In this document: one piece after another, positions 34,935 through 47,525 of the stretch | Position numbering within the stretch: the stretch's first letter is position 1 | How the letters are laid out: every line of letters starts with the position of its first letter | Source of the DNA: Oasisia sp. SBJ-2009 | Lineage: Eukaryota; Annelida; Polychaeta; Sabellida; Siboglinidae | Direction of reading: 5' to 3' | NCBI GenBank assembly: GCA_964017155.1 | Contig: OZ024857.1 | Coordinates: 27,258,101-27,322,100 of the forward strand | DNA: 64,000 nucleotides | Position numbers and translations under genes: made by a program | Notes under the pieces: generated by a model | What the model saw: only the letters and a program-made list of their open reading frames with translations | What the model was told of the DNA's origin: nothing | Database searches by the model: none

Positions 34935-37254
34935 TGCCTACCTGCCTGCCATGGCAGCTCTATCCGTGCCACTACAGCTGCTGCTAGCACTACAGCAGAT
35001 GACTTGGCTGGCAGCACAGTGTATTATTCATTAGGCTTAAGCCTGTCCCCACCAGACAAACTTCATTAGCAGCGCAGCCCTTGGGCATTGCAGGCTACAG
35101 TGTGCCATGTGCACAGCTGAAATTGCACAGTGTCATCGGTGTATACATATTCTCCGCACACTGTCGCAATCCGATACCGTATTTTAAGGATCAAATATAC
35201 AACCGTACTAGTTACATGATGATGTGTTATCAATCAGTGACGATAACATTACTGTCCAATTGTCTCTAAATACAGAGCACCTACAGATTCACCTCAGTAA
35301 CGTTGTCACCTATGATAAAAGATAACAACTGGCTACATATACATATGTCACATTGTCATTTCAGATGTGAAGATTTAGTCCCACTTCATGTTAAACTTGA
35401 GGACCATGGTCAGCATGTGTTAATACAGCAACTTTGGGGCTGAATGGCTGCATCTCCTCTCTGGTGCCAATGTCTGCTGTATTCATTCACTCCCTAGATC
35501 CCCCGGCACTTACCAATTGGTAAACTTCCAAAATATTATACAGAGATAGTTACTGAATTTCATTACAGTTAAATTGTTGGAGAAAGATTGGGTGATTTGA
35601 TTGGTGAGAGTGTAGCTTTATCTAGTGACATGCCAACCTGTCCTTCGGAAGGGTAAAGTCTGTTTTGGTTTTGGACAGGTAGTTAATATGGCTGGACAGG
35701 TAAACATGTGAGGAAAATAATGCTTACTCTTGGTAGTTCTATTATGTTGTCAATTATGTTTTGAAAATGGTTGACACACTGGGCATGCATGGATTATTAT
35801 GTATTAAGGACACATATACATCTCTAGAATGCGTTTTATGCAAAAAAACATGTTTTTATCAGGAGATTTATAGTCCGGCAAAATATTATCCTGCAAATGT
35901 TGCTAGAGAGAAAGACAGACAGAAAGCACCATATCAAGTGAATTTATGATCAAAACACTGTAACAATGATAATCGCATTCCTTAATGGACAATGTAAGAT
36001 AGTGTTAAATATTATATTGACATACACAGTTACAAATGGCGAGGTAATAATCCGAGCTTAGACAGATGAAGGGGCAATTTGCAGATCAGTCTTAGGACAG
36101 ATGCATCAGTAGTTATCCTGAACACTCACAGTCACACAGACAACAGATCTATGCTACAAATACATCTCAATATTATTCAGTCTCCATTTGCTGACTTGCA
36201 TGTAACAATGTTCTGTTTAAAAATGTATGTGTTCAATACATGCCCTATAATCTGTGAACATCTGAGGAACAACAATGCTGCACGTTGCAAAAATTTGCAC
36301 TTAGTTTCATAAGCCAGAGTCAGAGGTCTAGGCGATCTAGGTGTCGAACAACAGGTAAATTACAGCATGCAAAGACATTAAAAAACATGTTTATTGTCAG
36401 CATACTAACTCACACTGTATTGATGACAGATGTTTTACTCATTTAAATTAAATAAAAGTATGTGACATAAGCTGAGAATTCAGACAATAAAATGTGATGT
36501 ATGATAAAGCTGTAATACATTTTATTGGTAGTTTTGGTACCTGGGGGGTATAACTCCAAAATAATGTTTTATCCATGTTTAGAAAGTTAACTTAGCATCA
36601 CACATGCATACATACTCACTCATGCACAGCAGCATGCATTCAAATAAAATGTCAAACATTAAGTAATAAATATATCATTACTTCCCGAAAAAATTGTTTC
36701 AGAAATTGTTCAAACCCCAAGGTTTACAGCAATGTGGTTAATCTGCTGTGAGTCATGGCCAAAGCATCTGGTACTGGAGGAGTAGAATAATCACCAGCAG
36801 CAGTTCGGGTCATTTATTACTCTACTTTTATTTCTACATACAGTGATTCAGGAGGGCACAAAGGGGTGCCAGTCGGTATGTGGTCTATTTCACTTGGAAT
36901 CTTAGCCTACTAAACCAGAAAGCGCTTGTATGTTATAAATGTTCCATCAAAACATTCCAGAGTTAACGGCGCAATAAAGCGGATGCACCGACCAAAGTAC
37001 AAAATGGGATTCATTTAGTTTCTTGAATGTGAAGTGTAATTATACTCTAAAGGGTTATTAATTTTGATGGAGTGTTTTAGCAACAAACTCTTCTCACTTC
37101 ATAAGCAACTATGACGATCATCGTTATCAAATGTCGTTTTAAATTTATGTGATCTAAATACATGATAAAATTAGGCAACTGTTTTTATTTTCTATGAATT
37201 AACACTGTAAATAACAAACTATTATGTTGACAGTCATAAGTAAGAGTTTGCAAG

Positions 37255-37500
37255 CTTTCATTACAAGGGCAAAGTGGAGAAGTGGCTCTTGCATGATTTG
37301 CATCAAAGGCTACCAATTCAAAACATACTGAGCTGAAAAAAAGATTCTTGTGCTTTCTACCACAGCCTAATGATCATTTACATAATAATGTGTAATTTCA
37401 ATTTGCAGTAGTTTCATCATAGCTGAATGCTTCCCACAGAAGTTGTTTGACTGAACATGTCTGTCTACCATGGAGTGACAGGTAACGCACTTAACCCAGT
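37255..37500 (+). mobile_element. SINE-like repeat, family 2 (diverged)
   Basis: It starts with an AAGTGGAGAAGTGGCTCTTGC head and an ACCAATTCAAAAC B-box-like stretch. It later carries GCTGAATGCTTCCCACAG, the counterpart of GCTGAGTGCTTCCCATAG at 13.3 kb. Confidence 0.4.
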
Positions 37501-37879
37501 CCCAAGAAGTGGATACATTGCAACAGCTTTTTTAAAGATTTTACCTTACAATCTCAGACAGATCGCAATGATGATGGCTTTGAGCAAACACAGGCAGTTA
37601 TACTTAATTTAATGACAGCTTAAATAGTTGGTTTTCGTGTAGTGAATTTCAAGTTTTGAAAGACCCCTACACCAAATGTGCCTATACTTCGCTTATTGTT
37701 TCAGTGACGGCTGTGACAACCAAACCGACCTGCCACCTAGTGGTTTGGCACATATCTAAATCGGTCTCTGCTGAGATGTCTCATATACAAACGAATATAT
37801 CAGTTGGAGGAAGAAATCTAAGTTTGCAATCCTACATTTGCAAAAAAATTAGTTGCATCAGCTGTCATACTAGAACTAC

Positions 37880-38125
37880 CTGTGTGATCAGGTAAACACT
37901 GACACGCTGACCTCGGCCCAACGCGTCACTATTGTCAATGACGTCACTATTGTCAATGACGTCACCACTGTCACTGCCGTCACCAGCCACTTGGCATCTC
38001 TCCTGCACAGATGTAAGAATGCGCTGAATCTTAATATACGTGCACCAGCCACATCTATCGAGGATATATACATCCGTGTGCTGCCCTACAGGTAGCTCGC
38101 TCCAGGTAGCCGCCGTCATCTCCAT
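37880..38125 (-). CDS. CACNB: Candidate alternative first coding exon of CACNB with CRE-bearing repeat (82 codons)
   Basis: The minus strand has an ATG at 38125 (MEMTAATWSELPVGQHTDVY...) that stays open for 82 codons and reaches donor CAG|GTAGTT in phase 0, ending ...VSVYLITQ. An in-frame TGA lies upstream with no other ATG between. The DNA around it is GC-rich relative to flanks. The coding reading includes a repeated six-residue block (DVIDNS twice) encoded by an 18-bp tandem repeat holding two TGACGTCA palindromes, so this may equally be a non-coding regulatory island. No known domain is seen. It is less secure than the 14.9- and 25.8-kb exons. Confidence 0.32.
37939..37964. promoter_or_regulatory. 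Tandem pair of perfect CRE palindromes (TGACGTCA x2)
   Basis: TGACGTCA occurs at 37939-37946 and again at 37957-37964, 18 bp apart, within an 18-bp direct repeat (ACTATTGTCAATGACGTC). This octamer is the canonical cAMP response element bound by CREB/ATF bZIP proteins. Further related CGTCA half sites follow (for example near 37978-37982). It sits inside the candidate first-exon island of CACNB. Binding is inferred, not shown. Confidence 0.55.
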
Positions 38126-41100
38126 GCACACTGCAGCCTGTGCATGCCTATAAATTCTAGGACTTTCCAGGAAATTGGGATGCGCGGAATAACATCACTC
38201 CACCTATAACCATCTGGCTGCAGTTTGTATATGAGCCATAACTTGTACCGGATGCGTTCAACCATGACCCCTGGTCACTACTGCTGCTCCCAGATCAGGT
38301 TCCATAAACAGCTGATTAACGTGACTTAGATCTTCCAACCGGCCTGAGCTACACACTTCATTATCAAACACGTGTGTCTGAAGTCTGTGGTTTGTTGTTT
38401 CTTCCTACTGGAGGGTTGGACTGTAAACAATACCTATCTGGTTTATAAAGTGACCCTGTACAGTGTATATTCTGTTTCACTATTTATCCCAATGACAGTA
38501 CTGATTTAAAACTTAGTGTAGTAACTAATATTACCTGGCAAACTATGCCTACTGGTAATATGTGCCCACATAAATGTATGACAAGTTGATGAATAAACTG
38601 CACTTTGTCCCACTTGCTGAATTGTCTGGCCTTTCTTGATTTTAAATGGGAACGAGGCTAAGTCATCCATCTTTTAAGAGCTATTCTAAGATGTTAACTC
38701 AGCCTGCCTCTACTATAATTGCTCTTTATTTGAATGTTTCATATTCTACGCCTTAACATTTTGAAGGTGACGTACAGCAACCAAGGAAATACAAACATAC
38801 GCAGATATTGAAATAGAAAAAAATATGGACAAATGATTGGAGTTCTAAACAAACCACAGAGTGTAAGGCAGTGCAAACTATCATATGGATGTCTGATCTA
38901 TAAATATCACTGGAACAGACAGACAGTGCACAAGGCTATATTGATATCTTCTAAACCACCAGCCCAGTGCATCTGTCAATGTACCGCCACCCACACAACG
39001 GGTTATCTAAAACCTCAATGAATTCTGACATGTTTCCCGATCTTTGACATTTTTCGCAGAAATATTTATATACATGTATGAAAGACTATAGAAGTAGACG
39101 GCCATGTGACTGTTTCAAAGTATCTCATGTGGAATTGACATAAAGCTTCTCTGTGACAGGACTATGTGGCCCCAAGGAAGCTCAGCAAAAAAGAAAACTT
39201 ATTATGCTCATAAAACACACTTGTCTGATGCAACAGATTAATGATCACTCCAATAAAATTAACTACCAGTTGTCATATTTAGGCTTATTCTGTTAACCAT
39301 TTGTGTACACTAAATATATCACCTAAATATGTTACAAAATTAAGGCATTAGGAAAGTAGCTATATTATCAAAATGATGCAGTCCAGAAATTGATTCCATT
39401 AGGAAAATTAACATGTTTGCTGATTTTGTCAAATGTTACCATCAAAATGTAATATTCACGATGCCAAATAGAAAGTTTTTTTCAAATTCACATCTGATTC
39501 ACTGATGGTGAAACTATTCCACTACAACGTCATGCATTATTAGTTTTAAAACATTTTCACAATGCTTCAATACTTACTTTTAAAACCAATTAGTAACCAC
39601 GAAGGTGCAGAGTAAAAACTCACATTAACATTACCAAAAAGACAATGTACATATTTACAACAATCTCTTTTATAAATACAATCTCTTAGTCAAGTCCGAA
39701 ACTCTACCCCTGAGCCACTGCACCCCAGGTGGGATACATAAAACTAGATATTAGTCCAGTGTTTTTTAAGACATTTTTAAGACAACCACGTCTGTTCTTT
39801 ATATGCCCATGGGACAAATTAAAACAGATTAGGTGAACATCCTGCTTCAAGGATTGATCCCAGGAAGCATTTAAGAGTCACCTTATACCTACTCATGGTA
39901 TAAACTATCCAGTCTTCCAGTGGAATGTTTGAACACATTTAAGTGGTGCCCTAAGATTTATCATATCAAATCTGCTTTCAATGTCTAGTTATTTTGCTGT
40001 TTACTTTTATACTACATGATTTTAATACATTTTTTTATTTAATAGCACAGTACTAAATTGTTTGAAGTTCACATTTTAATTTCTTTATTTGGTTTACAAT
40101 CTTTGCTATTTATATCACTAAGTTTTACTTTATATTGGTGTATACATAACTGATATTGTTTTATAGAAGACTATGTAAACACTATTGGACAAAGTCATCC
40201 TCTGGAGACAAGTGTTGAGATAAAATTCATAAGTATTAATAAACAACTACTAGCTCAAACTGACTAAAAGCATAACAATTTCCGCCTCTCCTGAGACCAG
40301 AAAGTGTAGCTTTTATTAGGGCCAACTACAAACTGACCAGTCACATGACTAATGGCCAAAGCATCGCATACTTATTCAACATATGGCTGTCCTGAAGGAG
40401 AAGTCACAGAGCCAGTGGAGAAGACATCAATGAGTGGACCAACCAGCCCCATTGCCAGCCGCCGAGCCAGTCACTGCTATGAATCCTGCTCATAAATCAT
40501 AAATTGTGCACTCAACATTCCAGCGCTGTTGCCATGGTTACGCCTAGAAAGGCTCCAGTTGTCAGAGCATTTCAAGGAATGGCACCACATGTGCTGACAC
40601 TTAAGTACAGAAAAAAAACAATTACCTCCGAATGCTTTAACCAGGGAAATAACTGCGGCCTGATGAAGTTGTGCGCATGTTAAGCTTTGTTTTCCCAAGA
40701 CAACTGTGTTCTTCTCATCTGCCTTGAAATGCTTCAGGGGTATCATTAATTCTGCAATAATATGTACATCTGTAATCTAGTTTGTTCTCTAGAACTCTTA
40801 CATATGCCATATTATGAACGACTTGTTGAATACTGTAGATAAAATGTAACTTCCTGACCATTTCTATGTTGAATTAACTAACTAAAAGTCCATTTTACTG
40901 AGCAAGACTTGTGTTGGCTTATAATAAGTCAGTTATATTTGTTTCTAAAGACATTTTAATGAAAATAAAATTAGATTGTTCTTAAGAAACAAATTGTTAA
41001 GAACATTTGAAAATTGTGATTTTGAGGTATACCGTAAACGTACATAGAATTTAGTTAAATAAAAATAACTTAAGGTAATTGCCTTAATTAATTAGTTAAA

Positions 41101-43674
41101 TAAAAATAACTTAAGTAATAACATTGGTGTACTTGAAACTCTTGTGGCTACTACTGGCAGCTGAACTGCGTGACAGTCGTTATGAGTCTGGGTTATACTG
41201 GGTTAACTCAAAGGCAATAGCCCACTGGGGTATTTCATAAAGATCTAGTAAATGCATTGACCTCTGTTGTACCTAGTTCATCAACAGGACAGGAAGTTGA
41301 GTACATTTTGGATGAGACTGTAACACTACAGGCACATGGGGACAGACCACTATTTCCTAACAAGTGAATGAATAAAGACACAGTCGTCGTGAGATGGTAC
41401 CCTCTCCTGAGTATTAAGGCAATATCTTTTCGTTTTCTGTAACATCTGACATGAAGGCATCTGTCACGTCAATTCTATCAAAGATAAAATCATTGGATTT
41501 AACCAAAATTCAACAGCATGTCAGTGGCATGACAGATGACAATTTGTGAAATAATTATTATATCTTTTTTTAATATATTTTGTATACAGAACTACATATT
41601 TTAACACTGTCTCTTCAGGTAAAAAAAAAAGGCGGGTCTGTTCCCATCTAGACTGAAGTACATCAGGAGAGGTGAAGGACCTCATCTGGGATAAACACAA
41701 GTTCAGCTGCGAGGTGACTGCTTATACATAACATGTGTTTAAAAAGGCATCCATGTTACAAGATGTGCGCAAAAAGCACATGAAAGCGACTGTGTCAGTT
41801 TCATTATCAGGAAACATCGTCTCTACCCATGTGTGATAATGGTATCAGACAACGATTGGTGTACTGCCAACACAAAAGTTTGCTGAATGAGCTATAGTTT
41901 GATGTACATTTGCTTCGTAATCAAGAGGCCAGACAACAACAAAAGGTCGTTTCCAGGAACGTGTCAGCTCCAACTGTTGCTCCATTAAAGTGAAGGTGCC
42001 AGCTCCTATGTTTAATTTTGTCATTTAATATTACGTTCTTATGACTATAACATGCATTTTGAAGGTTTACTGCCTGCCAATTTGTGTTTAGTTACTTTCT
42101 TAAGCTCGGAACAATGTACACAATTTGAAAGATTCCGCTGGCAACACGTTCAATTGGTAAACATAACTTCCAGTTTGAAAACAAAAATGATTGACAAAAT
42201 GGTGAGGCGAGCAGATTTAACCACAATACCCTTTTATGTTTAACTTTCCCACGTTCTAGACACCAGACATCCCGTTATAAATTACTGCTCTGGCAATTCT
42301 GGGCAGAGGAGCTGGCACCCTCCTTTTAATTGGTACTTTCTATTTGATTGTTTTGTGTTTAATTTGAAGTATTCTTTTTTTGTAATCTTTGCTAAACTAG
42401 GACACCACATATGTGGTATTAGACAGAATAACCCGGTTTCCTTGGTCAGCTAATTCGACCAGTGTGGCCTTGATCTAGATCTTATTCGTCATTATTATTT
42501 CAATAGCAATTACCAAGGAATACATTGTTCGCAGCATCTAAAGAAAATATTTGGGAGAGATCCAAATCGTGCTTAACCAGACCCACTAAATCACGTAGGA
42601 CATTCAGATGGTTGTGATAACCATCACAAGCTACGGTCAGTGGTCAATCTGGTCAGTGGTCAGTCCATAGGGTGGTGGTTAACTGGACCACTCTCTGCAC
42701 AGCAAGCAGAAGTTTGCTGAATTGGTTGTGCAGCTGCACTTTGGCCTATAAATATCTGGATCTGCCGGTGGTTTTGGGAAACCATGAAAATGGCATGACA
42801 CGCAAACAAACACCTGCACCCCACTTCACAGAGAGCAGCCTTATAAAATCCCTAAAATAAATGACCCGTTCGACTACTCTGAATAGTGGCCGACAGGTAC
42901 CATGTACTGAACACCACAATACTGGACAGACGTGTCGTTACTGGGAGTTTTGTGGCACGGTCAAGCCAACTCAGGCAGTGTTTGCAGATCACAGATAAGC
43001 CCAGAGGTTGGCGTAATTTATGTCTTTGTTACATGTACACAATCACAGGAGCTGTGAAAAATTCCAATTATATTATATAAACAAATAAACAATTTGGCAT
43101 TTCTGCAAGATGGCATAAGCAATTTTTAAAGAAAATTTCAAGTAATCAGTTCAAAATGTGTAAACTGCATAAATCCGTTAGACATCCCAAGGCCTTCTTC
43201 ACCAGAATGAAGTTAACACACACATTGTGACCAGTGACACTGTGATTCAATGAAATTTTCCCTCTTTAGTTATTGATATGTCACATGACATTTGTCTACT
43301 GACACAGTCATAACTACATTCCGCTCAAGAAGACGCAGAGGATGCAGTTGAAGTTCTAGATCTGTTGACAATTACCCACTGACAATGTAAGTTTCTTTGA
43401 ACCTAGTCGATGCACAACACCACAACCAATAACAGCAGGAATGGGGCACTGTACCCTCCTATAAGTTGAATCATTTGATCAAGAAACACAGGATGCCACC
43501 CCAGCGTGATGAGCTTTTCCACATGTTGGCAATCACCTTACTTTGCTTGCATGTATCCTACTGAAGATATATTAGAAGTTGCAGGCCCTACACTGTGGCT
43601 ATGGTACGCCAAGAAAATACATGAAAACAAAACATAGCGACAGTGATAGGCGCCAGATGTCCACTACACAAGTC
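38126..43674 (-). other. CACNB intron segment
   Basis: 38.1-38.35 kb is GC-richer and could be promoter for the 38.1-kb candidate exon. The rest is AT-rich with a truncated SINE head (39.7 kb), a 40-bp duplication AGTTAAATAAAAATAACTTA (41054/41094) and an open minus frame at 40477-40746 whose donor is phase 1. GTTGCCATGGTTAC at about 40527 is an RFX X-box-like palindrome. Nothing more supportable. Confidence 0.55.
39675..39735 (-). mobile_element. tRNA-like SINE head fragment
   Basis: The minus strand reads GGTGCAGTGGCTCAGGGGTAGAG followed by GTTTCGGACTTG. This is a clear tRNA-type A box (TGGCTCAGGGG) with D-loop-like sequence. No B box is visible within the expected distance, so it is a truncated SINE head rather than a functional tRNA gene. 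Confidence 0.45.
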
Positions 43675-45577
43675 TTAACTTTTGGTGAGCGGCAGATCTC
43701 CACCACATGATTCTTAACCTGTGGTGGGCAGCAGATCTCCACCACATGATTCTAAACCTGTGGTGGGCAGCAGATCTCCACCACATGATTCTTAACCTGT
43801 GGTGGGTGGCAGATCTCCACCACATGATTCTTAACCTGTGGTGGGTGGCAGATCTCCACCACATGATTCTTAACCTGTGGTGGGTGGCAGATCTCCACCA
43901 CATGATTCTTAACCTGTGGTGGGTGGCAGATCTCCACCACATGATTCTAAACCTGTGGTGGGTGGCAGATCTCCACCACACGAGTCTTAACCTGTGGTGG
44001 GTGGCAGATCTCCACCACATGATTCTTAACCTGTGGTGGGTGGCAGATCTCCACAACATGATTCTTAACCTGTGGTGGGTGGCAGATCTCCACCACATGA
44101 GTCTTAACCTGTGGTGGGTGGCAGATCTCCACCACACGAGTCTTAACCTGTGGTGGGTGGCAGATCTCCACCACATGATTCTTAACCTGTGGTGGGCAGC
44201 AGATCTCCACCACACGAGTCTTAACCTGTGGTGGGTGGCAGATCTCCACCACATGATTCTTAACCTGTGGTGGGCAGCAGATCTCCACCACACGAGTCTT
44301 AACCTGTGGTGGGTGGCAGATCTCCACCACATGATTCTTAACCTGTGGTGGGCAGCAGATCTCCACCACATGAGTCTTAACCTGTGGTGGGTGGCAGATC
44401 TCCACCACATGATTCTTAACCTGTGGTGGGTGGCAGATCTCCACCACATGATTCTTAACCTGTGGTGGGTGGCAGATCTCCACCACATGTGTCTTAACCT
44501 GTGGTGGGTGGCAGATCTCCACCACATGATTCTTAACCTGTGGTGGGTGGCAGATCTCCACCACATGATTCTTAACCTGTGGTGGGTGGCAGATCTCCAC
44601 CACATGATTCTTACCCTGTGGTGGGTGGCAGATCTCCACCACATGAGTCTTAACCTGTGGTGGGTGGCAGATCTCCACCACATGATTCTTAACCTGTGGT
44701 GGGTGGCAGATCTCCACCACATGAGTCTTACCCTGTGGTGGGTGGCAGATCTCCACCACACGAGTCTTAACCTGTGGTGGGTGGCAGATCTCCACCACAT
44801 GATTCTTAACCTGTGGTGGGTGGCAGATCTCCACCACATGATTCTTACCCTGTGGTGGGTGGCAGATCTCCACCACATGAGTCTTAACCTGTGGTGGGTG
44901 GCAGATCTCCACCACATGATTCTTACCCTGTGGTGGGTGGCAGATCTCCACCACACGAGTCTTAACCTGTGGTGGGTGGCAGATCTCCACCACATGAGTC
45001 TTAACCTGTGGTGGGTGGCAGATCTCCACCACATGATTCTTAACCTGTGGTGGGTGGCAGATCTCCACCACATGAGTCTTAACCTGTGGTGGGTGGCAGA
45101 TCTCCACCACATGATTCTTAACCTGTGGTGGGTGGCAGATCTCCACCACATGAGTCTTAACCTGTGGTGGGTGGCAGATCTCCACCACATGAGTCTTAAC
45201 CTGTGGTGGGTGGCAGATCTCCACCACATGAGTCTTAACCTGTGGTGGGTGGCAGATCTCCACCACATGAGTCTTAACCTGTGGTGGGTGGCAGATCTCC
45301 ACCACATGAGTCTTAACCTGTGGTGGGTGGCAGATCTCCACCACATGATTCTTAACCTGTGGTGGGTGGCAGATCTCCACCACATGAGTCTTAACCTGTG
45401 GTGGGTGGCAGATCTCCACCACATGATTCTTAACCTGTGGTGGGTGGCAGATCTCCACCACATGATTCTTAACCTGTGGTGGGTGGCAGATCTCCACCAC
45501 ATGATTCTTACCCTGTGGTGGGTGGCAGATCTCCACCACATGAGTCTTAACCTGTGGTGGGTGGCAGATCTGCCGTG
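43675..45577. repeat. 39-bp hairpin-forming minisatellite (about 48 copies)
   Basis: The unit reads GATCTCCACCACATGATTCT + TAACCTGTGGTGGGTGGCA. CCACCACA and TGTGGTGG in each unit are perfect inverse complements around a 12-base loop, and GGTGG/CCACC across the unit join forms a second stem around CAGATCT. Variants are few (GATTCT/GAGTCT, CATG/CACG, TAACC/TACCC, GGTGG/GGCAG). The length of 39 keeps frames open on both strands (656 codons plus, 625 and 530 minus), but the translations are 13-residue repeats with no start or splice context. Confidence 0.97.
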
Positions 45578-46539
45578 GGATGATCTATTCTGCCAAGTAC
45601 ATCACATAGTGTTAGACAGGATAAAAAAACAAAGTAACAAGAGACCAGCAGTGCTTTATGTTCCTAGTATCCCATAGTCATTGCTGCTGGATATACATCA
45701 ACCATTTAGGCAAACATAGGTATAAGTTACATTCTTCATCATAAGAACAGGAAACACGGGCACATTATACTGCTTGTGAAATCACAGCAGCCGCAATCTA
45801 TCGCAGAAAGAATCTCATTCATGATTTTCTCATTACCTTCAAAGCACTCAGTGGACTGATTTTATCAGTCTACACGTCAAACCGGCTCAGTGACTAGTAA
45901 ACCAGCATCCACCCTGCCCTCAAGACACTACGTCAAATACAAAGGTTACCTGGCTATGTCCACCAAAACGTGAAGAAGCACTATAAACTATATAGTTTCA
46001 ATAAATTAAAGGAATTTTAGACAGAGTATTATCAGACTACTGTTATTATTATCTTTGTAACATTGCATAGATCAGTATTTTAATTGTCCAAAAAAATACA
46101 GGTGTTACTATGAAACATAACTATTAAATACTGAACGATAATGATTACTCAGTAATCTGTTACGCCTTTGTATGTCAGTAAATGTCTTAAAAAGGGATAA
46201 GGAGTATACAAAGTACTGAAATTTATTGTCCTAAGATGAAATAATAACACTAATAGAAATAAGTAAAAAAAAACATATATCATAAACAACCCATATAGGT
46301 AGAGTTTACAGAAGTTTTATCATACAATCTTGAAAAAAAAAAAATCTTGTAACAAATTGACAAAAATTACTTAACACAATTAACCAAGTTCAAAGAAATT
46401 TACCAAAATCAAATATATCTTAGGATGACCAAGTTCATCATAGCAATAACTACTACAATCTTCTCTGAGTTTTCACAACTTTTATGTAATTTCATGTATT
46501 TACGGAAATGAGAACAAATATAATATTGTAATCATTAGG
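45578..46539 (-). other. CACNB intron segment
   Basis: AT-rich intron between the 39-bp array and the CpG-rich segment. Short A runs, no coding or repeat structure that I can support. Confidence 0.6.
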
Positions 46540-47400
46540 AGTTCACGACGGGTAGGGAGAGGGCTAAGGGGAGACAAGCGGGAGGGGGGGAAGGTGAGGG
46601 CAGGGTACAAGGCTCACGTGAGAAAAACCACGCCGTAACACCTACCCCTTCTAAATTGAAGAACTTTGTGTAACTAAGCTTCCTACCGATGCGTATTCTA
46701 GCCTCCATGCCTGCGTGTACATACACAGTATACACACACGCACAAACACACTCTACTGTGAGGTGGGGAGCAACGCGAGTGTGCGACCACCGACCACCGA
46801 CCACCGACCACCCAGGGCCGATGAGAACTGCACATAACAGGTTCTCGAAAGCCATCAGTGCGCGCTACGATTAATATAACTGACATTCCCGGCCGGCCAG
46901 AATGACAAACACATAGACACCTGTTCCGCCACTTGGGGCAGAGCCCACGAAGGACTCGAACGGACCACGGGGAATGCCGCCCAACCGGCTGTGGGTCTCT
47001 GGCCCTGCAATGAGCTTCCAACACTCACCAATTGCTTGATTAGTATGAACATCGCCGACAGCACTGCAGAGACACACAATGATTTTGCGTGCCTTCGACG
47101 AGCAACAGCTCAGAAAGCAGGCAGCAATCTTCCACCATACCCCCACGGGCAGTATAAACTTTGCCAAATTCCACGGTTGCTATTTCGGGTTGCTGCCAGT
47201 TACCTGAGTCGAAGTCGGGTCTCCCAGCACAGTGGGCCTACTGGCGTCTTGGCAATACATGTGGGACAAGTCACACGTGTGTGCGTGCACTCGTGCGTGC
47301 ATGCATGCGTGTGTGTGCGCCGTGCGGCCTGGACGTCAAAATCAGATAATTTCACGCGGGTCACAAGGGATGTTGCAGTGCAGAGTCAGTGAAACAATAA
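46540..47400 (-). promoter_or_regulatory. CpG-rich island, putative internal promoter
   Basis: This 0.85-kb segment has high G+C and frequent CpG amid AT-rich intron. It includes a run of four CGACCAC heptamers (46783-46813) and a mixed TG/TGCG run (47277-47322). It brackets the candidate MFILIKQL first exon. Several overlapping open frames on both strands (up to 133 codons) have no recognisable domains and reflect composition. Confidence 0.35.
47029..47052 (-). CDS. CACNB: Candidate short alternative first exon of CACNB (MFILIKQL)
   Basis: An ATG at 47052 on the minus strand opens eight codons (MFILIKQL) that end at donor TTG|GTGAGT in phase 0. They would join to GSADS at 9874. Reading upstream in the same frame there is no other ATG before an in-frame TGA, so the start is defined. 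The surrounding 46540-47400 segment is one of the most CpG-rich in the window. A very short first exon is acceptable in this family. A second possibility in the same island is an ATG near 46735 (MEARIRIGRKLSYTKFFNLEG) ending at GGG|GTAGGT, also phase 0. Neither is proved: phase 0 alone occurs by chance one time in three. Confidence 0.38.
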
Positions 47401-47525
47401 CCTCTGTGCCGATGTGAACACCACCATCATGTCAACAATCATGTCTCTAATGTAACTTTACTGATTGTAAAATTGTAAAGTACTGCTGGCAGTCATTCTA
47501 CAGGAAGAACGTAAAGTTCCTCAAA

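Larger units (their letters stand above)
26141..37879 (-). other. CACNB intron segment
   Basis: AT-rich intron. It holds short duplications (26-bp TTACAGTATGCTCCCTCCAC at 26411/26441; about 30-bp at 31500-31560), a 31-bp minisatellite, a retroelement-type tail GGAATCGGAATCGGAAGTG at about 28810-28830, a SINE-type tail (GGCACTATATAAA + ATT run) at about 31735-31770, a 39-bp repeat and the large pyrimidine tract. A good donor motif at about 28220 (minus) has only a phase-1 ATG frame. The 93-codon plus frame at 32054-32335 is not recognised. Nothing else supportable in 29-31 or 35-37.6 kb. Confidence 0.6.

Noticed and set aside
39675..39735. Functional tRNA gene
   Set aside because: Only a good A box; no B box or cloverleaf. 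Interpreted as a truncated SINE head.
40477..40746. Minus-strand 89-codon frame with GGAG|GTAATT
   Set aside because: Phase 1 donor and no recognisable protein similarity.
43707..45677. 656-codon plus-strand open frame (and 625/530-codon minus frames)
   Set aside because: They are the translation of a 39-bp tandem repeat whose length is a multiple of three and whose unit lacks stops in several frames. No start context, splice sites or non-repeat domain.
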